Source: Parelaphostrongylus tenuis (lineage: Eukaryota; Nematoda; Chromadorea; Rhabditida; Metastrongylidae). Taken from it: a DNA stretch of 64,000 nucleotides. The notes beneath the pieces are model-generated. The model ran no database searches. It had not been told where the DNA came from and worked only from the letters and a program-made list of their open reading frames with translations. Shown here piece by piece: positions 60,831-64,000 of this stretch; the first letter of the stretch is position 1; each line of letters begins with the position of its first letter. The stretch spans positions 62,001-126,000 of the forward strand of contig JAHQIW010005573.1 of NCBI GenBank assembly GCA_019055375.1, given 5' to 3'. The position numbers and the translations under genes were made by a program.

Positions 60831-62640
60831 ATAAGTCCACAAAATGTTAGAGAAAAAAGTAACTATGTTGGAAAAAAGGGAGCTATCATTGTGATGCAAA
60901 CATAATAAAGTCAGAGTCTATTGGAGCAGGCAGAGGACTCTCTGGTAATTAGTTGAATTTGTTACTGGTGGCATCTAGAGAGGCCATGACCGAGTGGCTG
61001 GTAAGCTCGACGTGGAATTGATCCTACAGCCTCTCAACACTCTCCGGCCATCAATGAGCAACTCCACATGGAACGTCCCAGTCTGGTTATCCAAGAGATT
61101 GCAAGTAGATGTGCGCGACCAATATTCTAGGCCGTTTTTGAAGGAAATAAAAACCTCCAACGCAAGGCGATAAATCGAATGCTGAAAGTATTGAGATTAG
61201 CATGGCAGTAGAAAAAAGAAACAGAGCGTTATAGGGTCAAATAAAGTAAAAAATAAAGGATAAAGCTCTCAGCGTTGATTAATCTCTAAGGGATGCGCCA
61301 TGCATTCGTCTCCAATTTTTGACTTCGTTTGAGGTGATTGATTGCATACTGGCCTTAACAATAACTCGCGGTGGCCTCCCGCTGAGCCGAGTCAGTGCCC
61401 CTTATCCTTCCAGACAAGTCTGAGACCAGTCTGGTACCAATTTATCAACCCCGGAGGGATGGATGACTTGGTGAGTCATGAGCGCGAGATCGAACCATTG
61501 ATCTCGTGTGCGACGCGGAGCACCCTAAACACTGCGCCACATGCGCTCGTCAAATAAAGTAGTGGAGTGAAATGACTGAAAGGGCTTGTTGAAAAAAGAG
61601 AGAGATCTAGCACTGTGATGCAAACATAATCAGGACAGAAATTAACAACTGAAAAGGTAAATTTCGAATAACCAACCTACTTTGTTATTAGTGTTGAACG
61701 AGCTCTCAAGTAGAGCAATTTATTTAGGGATAAAGAGAGCAAAAAAGGGCTTTATTGTACTTCAGTTCAATTAAACTCTTTGTAAACTTACTTTTCATCA
61801 ACTTGGACATTATAAATCATAATCAAACAAGTTTTTATTTTAACTAGTACCAGGACTGATATGAAGAGTTATTCGGTTAAAGTCTCAACGTTATCTTCAC
61901 TAGAGTCGATGATTCGAGTTGATTATTCCCACTGTCATGCTAATCTCAAAGCTTCCAGCATTCGATTTATCTCCTTACTCTAGAGCATTTTATTTCCTCC
62001 AAGAACGCCCTAGAATATTGGTCGAGCACATCTTGCAATCTCAAGGATAGCCAGACTGGGGCGTTCCACGTTCCATAAATAACGAATTCCCCATGAACTT
62101 CCCCCTCTGGCTATTCCTGAGATTGCAAGGAGATGTGCTCTAACAATATTCTAGAACATTCTTGAAGGAAATAAAATCCTCCAGAGCAAGGAGATGACTC
62201 GAATGTTGGAAGTATTGGAATTAGCATGGTACTAGAAAGAAGAAACGGACTGTTATACGGGCCAAATAAACTAGTAGACTAAAATTATTGAAAAGGGCTT
62301 GCTGAAAAGAGAGAGGACTAACACTGTGATGCAAACATAATGAGGACAGGAACTAACGAACTGGAAAGGGAAATTCGAGTAGCCTATACTTTATTATTAA
62401 TGTTGAACGAGCTCTCAAGGGGAGCAATTATTTAAGAATAAAGAGAGCAAAAAAGGGCTTATGAATCTCAGTTCATCTGCACTCCTTGAAAAGTTGCTTC
62501 CCATTAACTTGGACATTATCAATCATTGGAAGTTTTTAATTTTAACTAATACCAGGAGTTTGATATCAAGAGTTATTCAGTTCAAAGTGTTAACGTTATG
62601 TTCTCTCGAGTCAATGGTTCGAGTCGATTACTTTTGACGT
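60830..62640. repeat. Tandem repeat array with internal palindrome
   Basis: The phrase gtgatgcaaacataat occurs at about 60891, 61616 and 62326, each time after an aaaaagggag/gggcttg stretch. A second module (gagattgcaag..gatgtgc ..aatattcta ..gaaggaaataaaa..cctcca) occurs at 61095-61165, 62125-62195 and, inverted, at 61985-62045. The inverted pair forms a palindrome of about 145-bp arms (61934-62078 and 62090-62235). Unit length is near 710-720 bp between the last two copies. No coding function seen. Confidence 0.75.
61249..61548 (-). mobile_element. tRNA-derived SINE, family S1
   Basis: Minus strand: GGCGCAGTG in the A box, GGTTCGATCTC as B box, TTTATCC-type tail. An identical 13-bp target duplication gtcaaataaagta at 61236-61248 and 61549-61561 shows recent insertion into the tandem array. 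Confidence 0.87.
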
Positions 62641-64000
62641 TCGTCCTCGTTGTGATGTTCACATTCGCTGTTGTTCGAGTCAAATTTTCTTGAGAGGAGC
62701 ACCATTCGAAACAAGAACTTTGCATTGACTATATACAGGACGGTTGTTGATGAAGGCGATTGACCGGTGATAATACTTCGTTTTTCTTTGGACAGTCCAT
62801 CTTTACTGGTCTATATCATTATCAACTAGCTTCGAGCCCGACAAGACTTTGGTAACCAAATCCCATTAACTGCGGCTTAACTAATCAATGATAGTTTCTT
62901 TGATGATTTTGCTAATACCATGAGGTTGGCATGGAAATTCGTACGCCTAACTTTCCAAATCTCGAGTTGAACTTTGACACATACTTTTAAAAGAATTCAT
63001 GACTATCTAATTTTGGAAAAAAATGTCTTTTTTATTGACATATGAATGGAAAGAGCGTCCTATCCTTGTTACGGATTCGTAATTTATGTTTTTGAGGCTA
63101 TAAGGGAAATTCCTGTTGGTAGGATAGCTCGCAAAAATGTAATGATAGAATTACCTTTATTACTGCGTATTCCTTTTTCACACCAGAGTGTTATGTAGGA
63201 GAGACCTACACGGATACTGAAATGTAAGCAAAACGTGGAGCCTAAATAGGCGTCAAACCCGCCATAATCCTTTTCGGTTCGCGTGCTATTCACCATCAAA
63301 AAGGACGTGAATCATTGTGAGTCAGACTGCAGCTCCAATGCGACAGGGTTCAACGTCGATTTTTGATCCCGAAGCCGTTCCCGTTAAGTAAAAATAGAGC
63401 CTTGATAGTGCGGTGCAGGTAATGCTTCAATAACGGTAATCGTAAGTTCAACTCAGTAATTAGACTTAATCGTAAGTTCAACTTAGTAATTAGTCTATTT
63501 TCGTTGGTTATATAGCCTTAGTGCCCGTTATAGTGTAATGATGAATAGAACCCAACTAAGTGTAATAATTTATTAGTGACGTCCACTGAAAGTGAAGACC
63601 GTTTGAGACACTCATGCTCAATGAGAGGGGCTCACTGAGGAGTCGAACATGATAGCTGGTCAAACATTGCTTCCTAGTGAAACGACTTTCTATAGCAATC
63701 ACGATTAGACTTTTAACGAACTATGACAAACGCCATTACTGTTGGAATACGTTGTGAATATCTTAAGCTTCCAGCGATAGCGATCAAAGCTGTAAACAAT
63801 AGAGAACTACCAATGTGTCTTTAGCAAGTAAAAGCTCTCAGAAAGACTATAATGTATTATTACAGAGTCAAATTAGGAAAGTTTCAGGATCACATGTAAT
63901 AGCTGAAGCTAAGCCCACAAAGTCAGCTTGCTATTAGGAAGGTAAACTTAAAAAATGAAAAAAATTTACAGTTAGATGAACTGTTATCGCAAATACTAGT
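62641..64000. other. No recognised gene; one short tandem repeat
   Basis: Apart from two adjacent 30-bp units (63437-63466 and 63467-63496, starting taatcgtaagttcaact, differing at two positions) nothing stands out. Confidence 0.5.

Overview
The window is AT-rich, intron-rich and dense in repeats. Almost every recognisable gene piece is either a nematode-specific chemoreceptor exon or a decayed transposable element, so I read it as the genome of a parasitic strongylid-type (hookworm-like) nematode. The species is an inference. No bacterial-style operons, rRNA genes or CRISPR arrays are visible. The only host protein family I can support is the Srt class of serpentine (7TM) chemoreceptors.

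Four Srt loci, all on the minus strand, can be traced by hand. (i) 49258-58994 is an apparently intact eight-exon gene whose exons total 903 nt and join in frame into 300 residues. (ii) 24191-39544 is a diverged paralogue with the same exons and phases, but with one extra base in exon 5. (iii) 6252-8335 is a relic with only exons 6-8, carrying a stop and several frameshifts. (iv) 19014-19095 is a single-exon relic with two stops.

The first 13 kb and the block at about 44.8-58.55 kb are direct duplicates of each other. Copy 1 lost about 3 kb holding Srt exons 2-5 and has Penelope-like element (PLE) sequence at that point. Other differences are clean insertions with target-site duplications: a PLE plus nested SINE in copy 1 (630-3172), and a foldback repeat in copy 2 (46114-46839). 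Each has a recognisable empty site in the other copy.

Mobile elements include a nearly complete PLE with a 1.34-kb inverted arm (14134-17814), three degenerate PLE pieces, internally deleted mariner relics, an RTE-like LINE remnant, tRNA-derived SINEs of at least two or three families, and several foldback families.

The most striking observation is that hammerhead-ribozyme-like cores occur in three unrelated repeat families: the PLE terminal region, a foldback family with roughly 310-320-nt monomers (called HR1 here), and a second foldback family (HR3). HR1 and HR3 look like retrozyme-type non-autonomous elements that could be moved by the PLE machinery. All alignments were done by eye; no identities, folding energies or database matches were computed.
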